Shown here piece after piece: positions 1-6,627 of a stretch of DNA of 64,000 nucleotides (positions are counted from its first letter, which is position 1; the number at the start of each line of letters is the position of its first letter). The stretch spans positions 1,240,001 through 1,304,000 of the forward strand of contig NZ_PYOC01000001.1 in the NCBI RefSeq assembly GCF_003026215.1. Direction: 5' to 3'. Under the pieces are notes generated by a model that saw only the letters and a program-made list of their open reading frames with translations, had not been told where the DNA came from and did no database searches. The translations under genes were made by a program, and so were the position numbers. This DNA is from Photobacterium indicum. GTDB taxonomy: Bacteria > Pseudomonadota > Gammaproteobacteria > Enterobacterales > Vibrionaceae.

Positions 1-387
1 AGAAGCTATCAAACAACTCAAGCTGAATTGTACTTCAACCGATTTATACGACTTAGAGATTATGGCGAACCATGCCCTAGTTGCGGCCGTTATTTTCGTT
101 TTGAAGAAATGGATGCTGGGCATTACCGATCAAAAGGGGCGGCTCCTGAACTCCGATTTAATGAGGATAATGTTCATGCTCAGTGCCGTGATTGTAATAG
201 TGGCTTTGCATCGGGAAATCGTATTGCGTATCGACTGGCGTTAATTATAAAGATTGGTATAAAGCGAGTAGAAGCACTTGAGTTGTACCAAGGACCAGTG
301 AAATATGATGTAACTGACTTGTTTGAGATAAGAAAGGAATACGAAAGAAAGTGTAATGAGTTAGAAGGGGAACTGATGTATGCATAA
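1..387 (+). CDS. ninG: NinG-like recombination protein (5' end outside window)
   Basis: The frame is open to the left edge of the window, so this is the C-terminal part of the gene. The visible part has a CPSC pair, the stretch DAGHYRSKG, then LRFNEDNVHAQC and a second CxxC (CRDC). It ends in a region resembling lambda NinG, with IGIKRVEALE near the end. NinG (lambda Rap) is a zinc-containing nuclease-like protein that acts at recombination intermediates. Its stop overlaps the start of the next gene by 8 nt, as in lambdoid nin-to-Q regions. Any start codon visible inside the window, such as the TTG at 28, would be internal; the true start lies upstream. Confidence 0.85.
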   Translation, partial: RSYQTTQAELYFNRFIRLRDYGEPCPSCGRYFRFEEMDAGHYRSKGAAPELRFNEDNVHAQCRDCNSGFASGNRIAYRLALIIKIGIKRVEALELYQGPVKYDVTDLFEIRKEYERKCNELEGELMYA

Positions 388-892
388 TCAAGTATTAGAG
401 CGCATTAGCAAAGCTGGAGTTAAAACCGTTAAGTTTGATACTGGAATGGGAGGTGGGACACCGCTATATACATCTTGTGATTATGCGGCTGCGTTGTCTG
501 GGTTGAGCCGAGATGCCACCGCTTGGATTATTTATGCGTATAGTAATACAACCGATCCAAAATCATTTAATTATTTAGCATTGCAACTGGCGCGAGTCGC
601 TATGAGCGTGTGTGATAATGTAAGTCATGATTTTTCAGTTCGTATTGCAAAATTAGCCATGGAAGAACATGTTCGTGGTTTTTGCCAATGTAAAGGAAAG
701 GGGTGTGAAAAATGCCTTGATACAGGTGTTTTGATCTTTAGCGGCAGATTGCGTGCGTCTGTTTTGAGGCTGCCAAAAACAACATATTTCAATAATCGTC
801 ATGATTATGATTTCATCATCAAGATATTGCACTTAATATTGAGTGGGTATGAACGAGATGCTGTTATTAACATTACAAGGTTTCTTTCATAG
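380..892 (+). CDS. putative Q-like late antitermination protein
   Basis: This 170-aa protein overlaps the end of ninG and comes before the lysis genes, which is where lambdoid phages place the late antiterminator Q. Around residues 112-122 it has a compact cysteine cluster, CQCKGKGCEKC. That is a CxC/CxxC zinc-knuckle pattern with Gly and Lys between the cysteines, reminiscent of the zinc finger in phage Q proteins and DnaJ. The last 50 residues are helical and hydrophobic. I base the call on position and the cysteine motif; overall similarity to a named Q family was not established. A small DNA-binding regulator of another family is possible. Confidence 0.45.
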   Translation: MHNQVLERISKAGVKTVKFDTGMGGGTPLYTSCDYAAALSGLSRDATAWIIYAYSNTTDPKSFNYLALQLARVAMSVCDNVSHDFSVRIAKLAMEEHVRGFCQCKGKGCEKCLDTGVLIFSGRLRASVLRLPKTTYFNNRHDYDFIIKILHLILSGYERDAVINITRFLS

Positions 893-1070
893 TCAATGTG
901 GCAGTGTGTTCCATCATTTCAGCAATAACTTCGCTGCCATATTTTTTCATTGTTTTTTCAATGATGAATTTTCTGATTTCTTGATTGCTAATATTTTTCT
1001 CAATTTTTTTAATTAAAAAAAACAACTCTTTTGCATCATTGTTCATCATGGCGAATTTCTCTGTTTTCAC
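873..1070 (-). CDS. small charged protein divergent from the VqmA-like regulator
   Basis: A 65-codon reading frame on the reverse strand. It starts with GTG (MKTEKF) or with one of two ATGs seven or eight codons later (MMNNDAKEL), and overlaps the end of the Q-like gene by 20 nt tail to tail. The product is Lys/Glu-rich, predicted helical, with no membrane segment. I do not recognise the family. It is divergent from the VqmA-like gene across an 88-nt gap that contains an 8-bp-arm palindrome. In phage VP882 the small antirepressor Qtip is the target of a phage VqmA, so this is a positional candidate for that role. No sequence similarity to Qtip was established. Confidence 0.45.
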   Translation of the reverse strand: MKTEKFAMMNNDAKELFFLIKKIEKNISNQEIRKFIIEKTMKKYGSEVIAEMMEHTATLTMKETL

Positions 1071-1106
1071 TTTCGTATATTTTAATCGTTATAGCTTTAA
1101 TATTCC

Positions 1107-1123
1107 CTAGGGTATTACCCTAG
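1107..1123. promoter_or_regulatory. palindromic candidate operator between the divergent regulatory genes
   Basis: The sequence is CTAGGGTA, one T, then TACCCTAG: perfect 8-bp arms around a one-base centre. An overlapping 8-bp palindrome, CCCTAGGG, lies at 1105-1112. It sits about 36 nt from the start codon of each divergent gene. The GGG-5-CCC layout resembles the G/C-armed palindrome reported for VqmA on the vqmR promoter (from memory), so it may be the binding site of the neighbouring VqmA-like protein. This is unproven. Confidence 0.55.
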
Positions 1124-1158
1124 TTTTTCGAATCTTAGCGTATGGGATATTATATATT

Positions 1159-1893
1159 ATGACTGATGATGACTTTATTCGTGCACTTGAATTCCACTAT
1201 TCAACAAAATCGCATCCATGCGGTATAAAAAGTACGTGTGGTATATTTATTTATGGGAATGATAAATTTAAAAAATTAGTAAATATGGTTGGTCGGGACA
1301 TTGCTGGATTGAAGGATTCAGATATGAATTGCCGTACATCTGATTTTGCAAATGAGTATCGAAAGCAGGATATGACTGTGATTGAAACTGGGAACTCTCA
1401 GTTTGTATTGGATGTTAATCATTTTTCACATGGAGATGATGCATACGTTACGCACAAAAAATTAATGACGGGCCCAAGTGGCTATAGCATAGGTGTTGAG
1501 TTTCACATGTGGCATGTTTCAACACTTATGAGCGTATTATCAAAGCCATTGATGAGTGCAATGCTGTCACGAGGTGATAATTCCTACGTCGTTGGCAGTG
1601 ATATGATGATTGTAAAATTGACTAAAAAAATGGAAATGTATTTATATTTAATAATGATAGGCAATTCAAATAAGGAGATTTCGGAAAAAATCAATGTTTC
1701 AATAAAAGCGGTTGAATTTGCAATTTCAAAATTAATTAATTTGTTTGGCGATCTTGGTGCATATAATAGTATCTCACTTCGGGAGGTTTCTTTTAAATAT
1801 GGGTATAGTCGAATGATTCCAAGAATATTATTAAAAAATCATCGTTCACTTATTTTACCTCGCTCGTTTGACAGTTGGGACACTTTACTATAG
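1159..1893 (+). CDS. VqmA-like PAS/LuxR-type quorum-sensing transcription factor
   Basis: A 244-aa protein with an N-terminal PAS domain (about residues 25-120) and a LuxR-type helix-turn-helix (about 153-200). It can be laid against Vibrio cholerae VqmA (246 aa, recalled from memory) with few gaps: FIYGN against FVYAN, KQDMTVIETGNS against QQDRYVIETGHS, VLDV against VLDI, the HTH block SIKAVE against SIKTVE, and MIPRILLKN against VIPKTLLRK near the C-terminus. VqmA binds the autoinducer DPO and activates vqmR. Lys100 aligns with VqmA Lys101, a ligand-pocket residue, whereas Phe67 and Phe99 become Tyr66 and Thr98. The ligand may therefore be the same or altered. The gene lies in a prophage next to the lysis cassette. 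The start has no strong ribosome site. Function is inferred from homology. Confidence 0.8.
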   Translation: MTDDDFIRALEFHYSTKSHPCGIKSTCGIFIYGNDKFKKLVNMVGRDIAGLKDSDMNCRTSDFANEYRKQDMTVIETGNSQFVLDVNHFSHGDDAYVTHKKLMTGPSGYSIGVEFHMWHVSTLMSVLSKPLMSAMLSRGDNSYVVGSDMMIVKLTKKMEMYLYLIMIGNSNKEISEKINVSIKAVEFAISKLINLFGDLGAYNSISLREVSFKYGYSRMIPRILLKNHRSLILPRSFDSWDTLL

Positions 1894-1971
1894 TATTTTT
1901 CTAAGCTGGTTATTTTAATATCTAGTTATACAAAGTCGCATTCGTGGCTTTTTTTATGTCTGAGATTTAAC

Positions 1972-2205
1972 ATGTCAAATACAACAAATGTAGTTACGGG
2001 TGTAACATCCGGCTCAGTTGTTGGCGCGTCTGTATATAGTTCGTCTGCTAATCCGAATAGTTTATTAAGCTCACCTATTTTAGATATATTTAATGGGAAT
2101 TATGTCTTATTAGTTTCGGACGTGACAACAATAATTGGTTTATCTGTTGGGCTTGCTGGCGTTGCATTGGGCTTGCTTCGACTTATTTACGAACGGAGAG
2201 GTTAA
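1972..2205 (+). CDS. small membrane protein, putative holin
   Basis: A 77-aa protein with a polar, Ser/Asn/Gly-rich N-terminal half and one strong C-terminal membrane segment (about residues 50-72), ending in the positive cluster YERRG. Its stop overlaps the next start (TAATG). It comes just before a second small membrane protein and a lytic transglycosylase, so a holin or holin-partner role in the lysis cassette is likely. I do not recognise a family. Confidence 0.55.
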   Translation: MSNTTNVVTGVTSGSVVGASVYSSSANPNSLLSSPILDIFNGNYVLLVSDVTTIIGLSVGLAGVALGLLRLIYERRG

Positions 2206-2417
2206 TGTTTTTACCAATTTATTATTTATTTTTCAAATTGCTTATTGCGGTTTCATTGTTATTTCTGATCCCGCGTGGTTTTGATCGATTGTCTGGAAAA
2301 TCATTTAATGATGAAATTTTGGAAAAAATACTACTCAGCCCTAAAGCGACTGCGCTTTATGCTGGTGGTCGCTTGCTTGCTATTGCCGTCCTTTTGTCAG
2401 GCGTACTCGGGTTATGA
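2205..2417 (+). CDS. small membrane protein, putative holin/antiholin
   Basis: A 70-aa protein with two predicted membrane segments (about residues 5-23 and 53-69) separated by a short charged loop, a common holin topology. An AGAGG ribosome site precedes the ATG, which overlaps the previous stop. The 3' part is read in a second frame as the start of the transglycosylase gene, an unusually deep overlap of about 110 nt. A lysis role is inferred from position and topology. Confidence 0.6.
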   Translation: MFLPIYYLFFKLLIAVSLLFLIPRGFDRLSGKSFNDEILEKILLSPKATALYAGGRLLAIAVLLSGVLGL

Positions 2418-2898
2418 CAAGCTGATAAAGGCTTATTGGTCACAATACAATCCGTCAGTACCATGGGGGCTTGGTTGGGCTCAAGTTAAGCAAGAATCAG
2501 CGTTTGATTGTAATGCTGTATCACCAGTCGGAGCTATGGGCTGCGCTCAGTTTATGCCTGCTACATGGCAGGATATGATTGAAGCTGGTGTCGTGCCTAA
2601 GGACAGCACTCCGTTTGATACTCGCTATGCGCTTGAAGCTCAGGCTTACTATATGCGTACACAATTCAACGGGTGGCAAACAAAGAATCGAACATTTGAA
2701 AGCTGGGTTAAGCTTGGCTTCGCAGGATATAACGCTGGGCGAGGCAATTTATATAAAGCTCAAAAGGTTTGTGATGGTGGTATGGAGTATTCGCAAATAA
2801 TGGAATGCTTACCATCTATCACGGGTCGTCATGCGAAAGAAACATCAGGTTATGTTTCAAAAATAACCGAATATTTCTATCGTCGCTTTGGGGTGTAA
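2308..2898 (+). CDS. secreted lytic transglycosylase (SLT domain), phage endolysin
   Basis: From the ATG pair at 2308/2311 the product is about 195 aa. It has a basic N-terminus, a hydrophobic signal segment (MLVVACLLLPSFCQA) and an SLT/goose-lysozyme fold. The catalytic glutamate is in VKQESAFD, followed by SPVGAMGCAQFMP and AGYNAGRGN, the hallmarks of family 1 lytic transglycosylases. It would cleave peptidoglycan after export and act as the endolysin or as a pre-spanin-stage lysin. The frame opens at 2275, but the first codons overlap the upstream holin-like gene, and TGGAAAA upstream favours 2308. The signal peptide suggests secretory export, so timing could be set by membrane depolarisation as in SAR-type systems. 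Confidence 0.85.
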   Translation: MMKFWKKYYSALKRLRFMLVVACLLLPSFCQAYSGYDKLIKAYWSQYNPSVPWGLGWAQVKQESAFDCNAVSPVGAMGCAQFMPATWQDMIEAGVVPKDSTPFDTRYALEAQAYYMRTQFNGWQTKNRTFESWVKLGFAGYNAGRGNLYKAQKVCDGGMEYSQIMECLPSITGRHAKETSGYVSKITEYFYRRFGV

Positions 2899-2899
2899 G

Positions 2900-3028
2900 T
2901 TGAATCCATTAATTACGCGAATTGTAATTTATGGCTTACTTGGTTTGCTTGCCAGTGTCGTGGTGTTTTCAATGAGCAACTATGATTCGGTAAATATTAT
3001 TCTTTATAATTTAAATGGTTGGGCGTAG
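2900..3028 (+). CDS. 42-aa membrane peptide in lysis cassette
   Basis: It starts at TTG immediately after the transglycosylase stop, behind the ribosome site GGGGTG. The product has one membrane segment (IVIYGLLGLLASVVVF) and ends NLNGWA. In the -1 frame, from the TTG at 3019, a further 29 codons (VANSHNAFDQ and onward) run to the TAATG of the next gene. The two may originally have been one protein of about 69 aa. Lysis partner or small inner-membrane peptide; family unknown. Confidence 0.5.
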   Translation: MNPLITRIVIYGLLGLLASVVVFSMSNYDSVNIILYNLNGWA

Positions 3029-3107
3029 CAAATAGTCATAATGCGTTTGATCAATTAACGGCATTGATTGGAAAGAAAATAGCAACATTAACAATAGAGA
3101 GGCACTA

Positions 3108-3275
3108 ATGAAGGGAATTATAGTAGCTGGTATTAAGGGCGTTTTACGCAAGGTAGCAACGGAGACAGTTATTGATTTGCTTCAATGGCTGGCTAAATTG
3201 TTAAAGGAACGTCCAGAAAGCACAATGAATAAGGACGCAGACAAGATTATTCAGTTGGCAGGGCGTAATCGATAA
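3108..3275 (+). CDS. 55-aa basic hypothetical protein
   Basis: ATG preceded by a good AGAGAGG ribosome site, in the same orientation as the lysis genes. The product begins MKGIIVAGIKGVLRKV and has an amphipathic helix containing LLQWLAKLLKERPE, then a charged tail ending AGRNR. There is no signal peptide. It may associate with membranes or pair with the preceding membrane peptide. I do not recognise the family. Confidence 0.5.
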   Translation: MKGIIVAGIKGVLRKVATETVIDLLQWLAKLLKERPESTMNKDADKIIQLAGRNR

Positions 3276-3340
3276 ATGTATTTTTTGCTTTATGGGCTGT
3301 ATTTTATCCAGTTCATTTTCGTGTATTGAGTGGTATAATG

Positions 3341-3366
3341 AAAAACTCGCTACTTGTAATAGCGAG
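3341..3366 (-). terminator. intrinsic terminator for the reverse-strand small genes
   Basis: Seven-bp stem CTCGCTA/TAGCGAG with a 7-nt loop. Read on the reverse strand it is followed by TTTTT. It closes the two-gene reverse unit at 3376-3687. Confidence 0.7.
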
Positions 3367-3375
3367 CTTAGTTGT

Positions 3376-3486
3376 CTAGCGTTTAAAGTGTTTGTATGCT
3401 TTAAATGCTAAGGCTGCAACAATGAAAACTATGGTTAACGTTTGCCCGTCAACATTCAAGTTTTCGATATAGATCATCTGGTTCAT
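3376..3486 (-). CDS. 36-aa single-span membrane peptide
   Basis: ATG on the reverse strand with the ribosome site GGAAAAG four bases upstream. The product has a short polar N-terminus (MNQMIYIENLNVDG), one membrane span (TIVFIVAALAF) and a basic tail KAYKHFKR. It lies between the 59-aa gene and a terminator, so the two form a small reverse-strand operon inside the phage late region. Function unknown. Confidence 0.5.
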   Translation of the reverse strand: MNQMIYIENLNVDGQTLTIVFIVAALAFKAYKHFKR

Positions 3487-3507
3487 AAGCTTTTCCGTAT
3501 TGACCAG

Positions 3508-3687
3508 TTAGGCATTGTTACCAATGCCAATCCCCCTTATTTGGTGCGACAACACCAATAAGGGCTGCGTAATTGAGTCTCTAGGGTCATCTATCTTGTA
3601 GGTGGCCCTTTCTTTTGCGCCAAATACTCCCCAATGTTTAATATCGATTGCTTGAGATACCTCAGAAGTTATTGATGTTTTAGCCAT
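3508..3687 (-). CDS. 59-aa hypothetical protein of reverse-strand phage cassette
   Basis: The start is the ATG at 3687 (MAKTSITSEVSQAID), chosen because AAAGGAG lies eight bases upstream; the longer frame to 3759 has no such site. The product is soluble and has the segment HWGVFGAKERATYKIDDP. A 9-bp inverted repeat (3705-3731) precedes the ribosome site and may be an operator or hairpin. Being reversed against the lysis/structural direction, with its own terminator, suggests a moron-type insert. No family recognised. Confidence 0.55.
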   Translation of the reverse strand: MAKTSITSEVSQAIDIKHWGVFGAKERATYKIDDPRDSITQPLLVLSHQIRGIGIGNNA

Positions 3688-3704
3688 TATTAATGCTCCT
3701 TTAT

Positions 3705-3731
3705 GTTTGTTGTAATTCAAGCACAACAAAC
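3705..3731. promoter_or_regulatory. inverted repeat upstream of the reverse-strand cassette
   Basis: Perfect 9-bp arms GTTTGTTGT and ACAACAAAC around a 9-nt centre, ending about 5 nt before the AAAGGAG ribosome site of the 59-aa gene. It could be an operator or a translational hairpin. Confidence 0.4.
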
Positions 3732-4067
3732 ACAGTTTAATGCTTAATCCAGACTGCATAATGTTTACTTAAGTGCCGATGTTGGGCTGTCTCTTATGCT
3801 GATGCGATAGATGAAAACACAATATATGATGATCTTCTAGTCTTGACTGCCACTATACCTGCGATTGTAAATGTAGTGTTAAGTGAAACGATCTGACTTG
3901 TTTTTTCAGTGTCTTATACCTGTGCTTAGTCAAGAAACAGCAGAGGGATAATACAAAGTGTCGAGAAGAAAAGGTGTGATTAGAAGAGTTTTTTGAAACA
4001 AATAATCTGATTGAAAAAAACAACAACCCTCAGTCGTTGTTATTCCCGTTATTTGCAGGAGGTTACG
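3732..4067. other. intergenic region with no recognised gene
   Basis: About 336 nt between the divergent small cassette and the HExxH gene. It presumably holds promoters in both directions. The only clear signal I see is the strong ribosome site GCAGGAGG at its right end. Confidence 0.4.
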
Positions 4068-4421
4068 TTGAAATCAATCATCCATAAAGTTCATATAGAC
4101 ATATACAAAACAACTGTATTTGTTTCCTTTGATAAGGAGGCACTGGTAAAGAAGTTCGATCTGGATTTTTCTGATGATGCTGGTGGTTCGGTCTTTATAT
4201 TGAAAAATGGGAATTTAGCTTTGTGGCTCCCTCACAGAAGTTACACGTTAAATGTATCTGATGCTGCTCATGAGTGTTATCACATAGCTGATTTTATCGC
4301 TGATAGAGTTGGGTTAGTTGTTCAGGAAAATACGGGTAATGGGCATATAGCTTATTTGGTTGGTTACATGATGGATAGAGTGTTTGATTGTGTAGCGGCA
4401 GAAGAAAAGATGTTTAGTTGA
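4068..4421 (+). CDS. small zincin-like phage protein with HExxH motif
   Basis: I place the start at TTG 4068 because AGGAGG lies five bases upstream; an in-frame ATG at 4011 has none. The product (117 aa) contains SDAAHECYHIADF, an HExxH zinc-protease signature, followed about 20 residues later by ENTGNGHIAYLVGY, where a third ligand could be. Small HExxH proteins of this layout occur in tailed phages of Gammaproteobacteria; substrates are unknown. It stands alone between two terminator-bounded units. Function unproven. Confidence 0.55.
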   Translation: MKSIIHKVHIDIYKTTVFVSFDKEALVKKFDLDFSDDAGGSVFILKNGNLALWLPHRSYTLNVSDAAHECYHIADFIADRVGLVVQENTGNGHIAYLVGYMMDRVFDCVAAEEKMFS

Positions 4422-4616
4422 GTTGTTTTCTCACAGCGTTCAAGTTGAGTGCTGTTAAAAAGCAATTGAAGCCTACAGAAAGTTGCTTTACTGCAAGAAA
4501 ACCTTATTTTTCATCAAAATTCGATTGCATACCGTTAGTTGTGATGTGAGAATTTCGCAAAATTTTGGTATTGGGCTAGTATGTCTATAGTTGCAATCAA
4601 ACGGATGGAGATTGTT

Positions 4617-4865
4617 ATGGTTAAAAAATTCCTTAAATACATGCTTGATCCTGAGAAGCTAACGAAAAAATTAGAAGCTAAATTTTCAGATAAAGAATGT
4701 GACGAAAACCCAGAAATGCTTATTGATGATGATGGGAATATGTCTCTTAACTTTGAGAATGAGGAAGTCTACAAGGCGTTTAATAGTCACTTGGACGCAA
4801 TAGAAGCTCAAGAGGAGAAAGCAAGAAAAAAGGTAAACCTCTCAAGGGCTGAGGTTGCTGCCTGA
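4617..4865 (+). CDS. 82-aa acidic hypothetical protein
   Basis: The start is at the ATG preceded by GGAG (MVKKFLKYMLDPEKL); the frame opens earlier at 4581. A basic N-terminus leads into an acidic middle (SDKECDENPEMLIDDDG) and a C-terminal helix rich in Glu/Lys. Its stop overlaps the start of the downstream membrane protein (TGATG), so the two are translationally coupled. I do not recognise it. Confidence 0.6.
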   Translation: MVKKFLKYMLDPEKLTKKLEAKFSDKECDENPEMLIDDDGNMSLNFENEEVYKAFNSHLDAIEAQEEKARKKVNLSRAEVAA

Positions 4866-5653
4866 TGGGAGTGTTATATGTAGTTTTCTTGTTAATCTGC
4901 GGCTTTATTTTTACTAACATGCACCTACCAGCCAGAATTAGACAAAAAAGGTCTACTGGCTGGGATTCATACTTCCATGTGGCATCTTGGGGGTTATGGT
5001 TTGTTATGAGCGGAATGGCTTCATGCGTGGCGCTCTATTTATTTCTAGACGTTTTGTCTTTTGTGTTTAATATTCCGCAAGTCTTCATGACTTATGATAG
5101 TTTCGATTTCTATTCTGGTTTATCAGAAGCTAGATTTTTTGATTTTAGGCTAGATATGCTTATTATCGGATTCTTATCAGTAGCGTATTCGCTTGTTGCT
5201 GGCATTCACTCGAAGCGCAAAATGAAAGTAAAGGAAGAACGCCTTAAAGAAATGCGTAAAATTGCCAATAGTGACTTAATGGAAAAGGTGTTCTTTGACG
5301 CAATGACAAGAAAGATGCTTGTTCTGGTCAGCTTATCCTCTAGGAAGGTTTACGTAGGTATGGCAGCATCGACAAGGATTGAGCATGGTGATTTTGAGAA
5401 CGTTGAGATAATCCCAATCATGAGCGGCTATAGAGATAAAGATACGCTTGTGTTTAAAGAAGTGCACAGTTACATAAATCATTATAAAGATAATGACATT
5501 GGCCCTAAGAGTAAGCCTTTATCTATATATGATTTTCGTAACGTTATTCCGACGTCACAAATTGAATCTGTTTCACTTTTTGATCCTGCTACCTTTGATA
5601 AATTTCAAGGCTTAATGGATAGTGAGCCTAAAGAGTTAGATAAAGCTGCTTAG
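4865..5653 (+). CDS. three-span membrane protein with cytoplasmic domain
   Basis: A 262-aa protein with membrane segments at about residues 2-19, 38-65 and 92-116. A charged linker (KRKMKVKEERLKEMRK) and a soluble C-terminal domain of about 130 residues with alternating strands (MLVLVSLSSRKVYVGMA) follow. It is coupled to the preceding 82-aa gene, and a strong terminator follows. Its place between lysis and packaging genes, and the membrane topology, suit a lysogenic conversion or superinfection-exclusion gene, but this is inference. Family unknown. Confidence 0.6.
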   Translation: MGVLYVVFLLICGFIFTNMHLPARIRQKRSTGWDSYFHVASWGLWFVMSGMASCVALYLFLDVLSFVFNIPQVFMTYDSFDFYSGLSEARFFDFRLDMLIIGFLSVAYSLVAGIHSKRKMKVKEERLKEMRKIANSDLMEKVFFDAMTRKMLVLVSLSSRKVYVGMAASTRIEHGDFENVEIIPIMSGYRDKDTLVFKEVHSYINHYKDNDIGPKSKPLSIYDFRNVIPTSQIESVSLFDPATFDKFQGLMDSEPKELDKAA

Positions 5654-5677
5654 TTAGTAGTTAGTTAAAAGTTAAAG

Positions 5678-5700
5678 CCCGCCATTGCGCGGGTTTTTTT
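5678..5700 (+). terminator. intrinsic terminator
   Basis: Stem CCCGC/GCGGG followed by seven Ts, ending the accessory pair at 4617-5653. Confidence 0.85.
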
Positions 5701-5865
5701 ATACCTGTTGTTTTTCTAGTTGCATTCATTGAGTGAAACTAGAAAAGCAATTGATTGCAAAATCACTCCCTGGTTAAAGCCGGTACCGCACATTTTGATT
5801 GCTACGGTTGGATTGTCACGCCTTGGGGTATAAAAAATTTGATTGCAAAAGGTTTAAATCATGGA

Positions 5866-5972
5866 AAGTGGGCGACTGTTAAGTGCTGGAACACCTAACA
5901 GCCACCAACCCACACTATGCGTCATGGGTAAGATTAAAGCCCACTGCTCTCTGCGCAGAGTGCGGTGGAATT
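5866..5972 (+). ncRNA. C4-type antisense RNA (phage structured RNA)
   Basis: Compact nested structure. GTGGG (5868-5872) pairs with CCCAC (5909-5913) around a hairpin whose arms are CTGTTA (5876) and TAACAG (5896) with the loop CTGGAA. A second domain has the palindrome CTCTGCGCAGAG (5949-5960) flanked by CCACTG and TGCGGTGG. The motifs GGGCGACTG, TGCTGGAACA and CAGCC are those I recall from C4 antisense RNAs of P1/P7-type and related prophages, often near packaging genes. In P1, C4 pairs with and silences the antirepressor operon; the target here is unknown. The preceding 5701-5865 has no gene I can support, though it carries conserved-looking segments such as GGTTAAAGCCGGTACCGCA. Confidence 0.55.
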
Positions 5973-5997
5973 CTAGAGAAAAACTAGGAATATCACC

Positions 5998-6627
5998 ATG
6001 ACAAAAAACGCAAAAAAAGAACAATTCCACGAATACGTACATAAATCTGTGCATGATTTGCAGGAATACGAAAAAAATCCCAATATCCATGATGAAAAAA
6101 ATATCAGTGAACTTGCAGCATCAATAAAAGAATGGGGATTTACTAATCCTATTTTAATTGATGAATCTGACATGATCATTGCGGGTCATGGTCGCTGGGA
6201 GGCTGCGAAATTTATCGGGATGGAAGTTGTGCCTTGCATCATTCTAGCTGGCTTGTCTGATTCTCAAAAAGCAGCCTATGTGATTGCTGATAACTCACTC
6301 CCGTTTGGTTCTAAGTGGGACGAAGATTTGCTTTTACAGGAAATTGAGCAATTAGAGGCTGATGGTTTCAATATTGATTTATTGGCATTGGATAACATTG
6401 AAGATCTTGATTTTGCGGAATTTCAACCGTCTAGCTTCACTGATGGACACGCTAAAGACGGTGACGAAACAGTAAATAAAGCTGACACAAAGTTAACCAT
6501 TGGCGAATATTCAATCCCGATCCCGAGAGAAATGTACATACGCTGGCAGGACGACATTAGAAACTCTGCTGGTTTTTCCAAAGAAAATGTAACCGAAGAA
6601 ATTAAGCGGAGGTTGCAGCTATGGTAA
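5998..6627 (+). CDS. ParB/sulfiredoxin-fold phage protein
   Basis: A 209-aa protein with a ParB-like N-terminal domain: YEKNPNIHDEKNISELAASI, then GFTNPILID and IIAGHGRWEAAK, the GxxR nucleotide/DNA-binding signature, then a helical region rich in Asp/Glu. Phage ParB-domain proteins are often fused to or next to DNA methyltransferases; the domain binds DNA or hydrolyses CTP in partition proteins. The C-terminal 40 residues (EMYIRWQDDIRNSAG) match the tail often seen on phage ParB-type proteins. AGGA precedes the ATG. It overlaps the next gene by 7 nt and begins the packaging-side operon after the C4-like RNA. Confidence 0.8.
   Translation: MTKNAKKEQFHEYVHKSVHDLQEYEKNPNIHDEKNISELAASIKEWGFTNPILIDESDMIIAGHGRWEAAKFIGMEVVPCIILAGLSDSQKAAYVIADNSLPFGSKWDEDLLLQEIEQLEADGFNIDLLALDNIEDLDFAEFQPSSFTDGHAKDGDETVNKADTKLTIGEYSIPIPREMYIRWQDDIRNSAGFSKENVTEEIKRRLQLW

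Noticed and set aside
1972..3275. Possible tailless membrane-phage (PM2-like) genes, because of several small membrane proteins next to a transglycosylase
   Set aside because: No PM2-type capsid or packaging ATPase is near, and the flanks are lambdoid NinG/Q-like on one side and tailed-phage packaging genes on the other; an ordinary lysis cassette is simpler.
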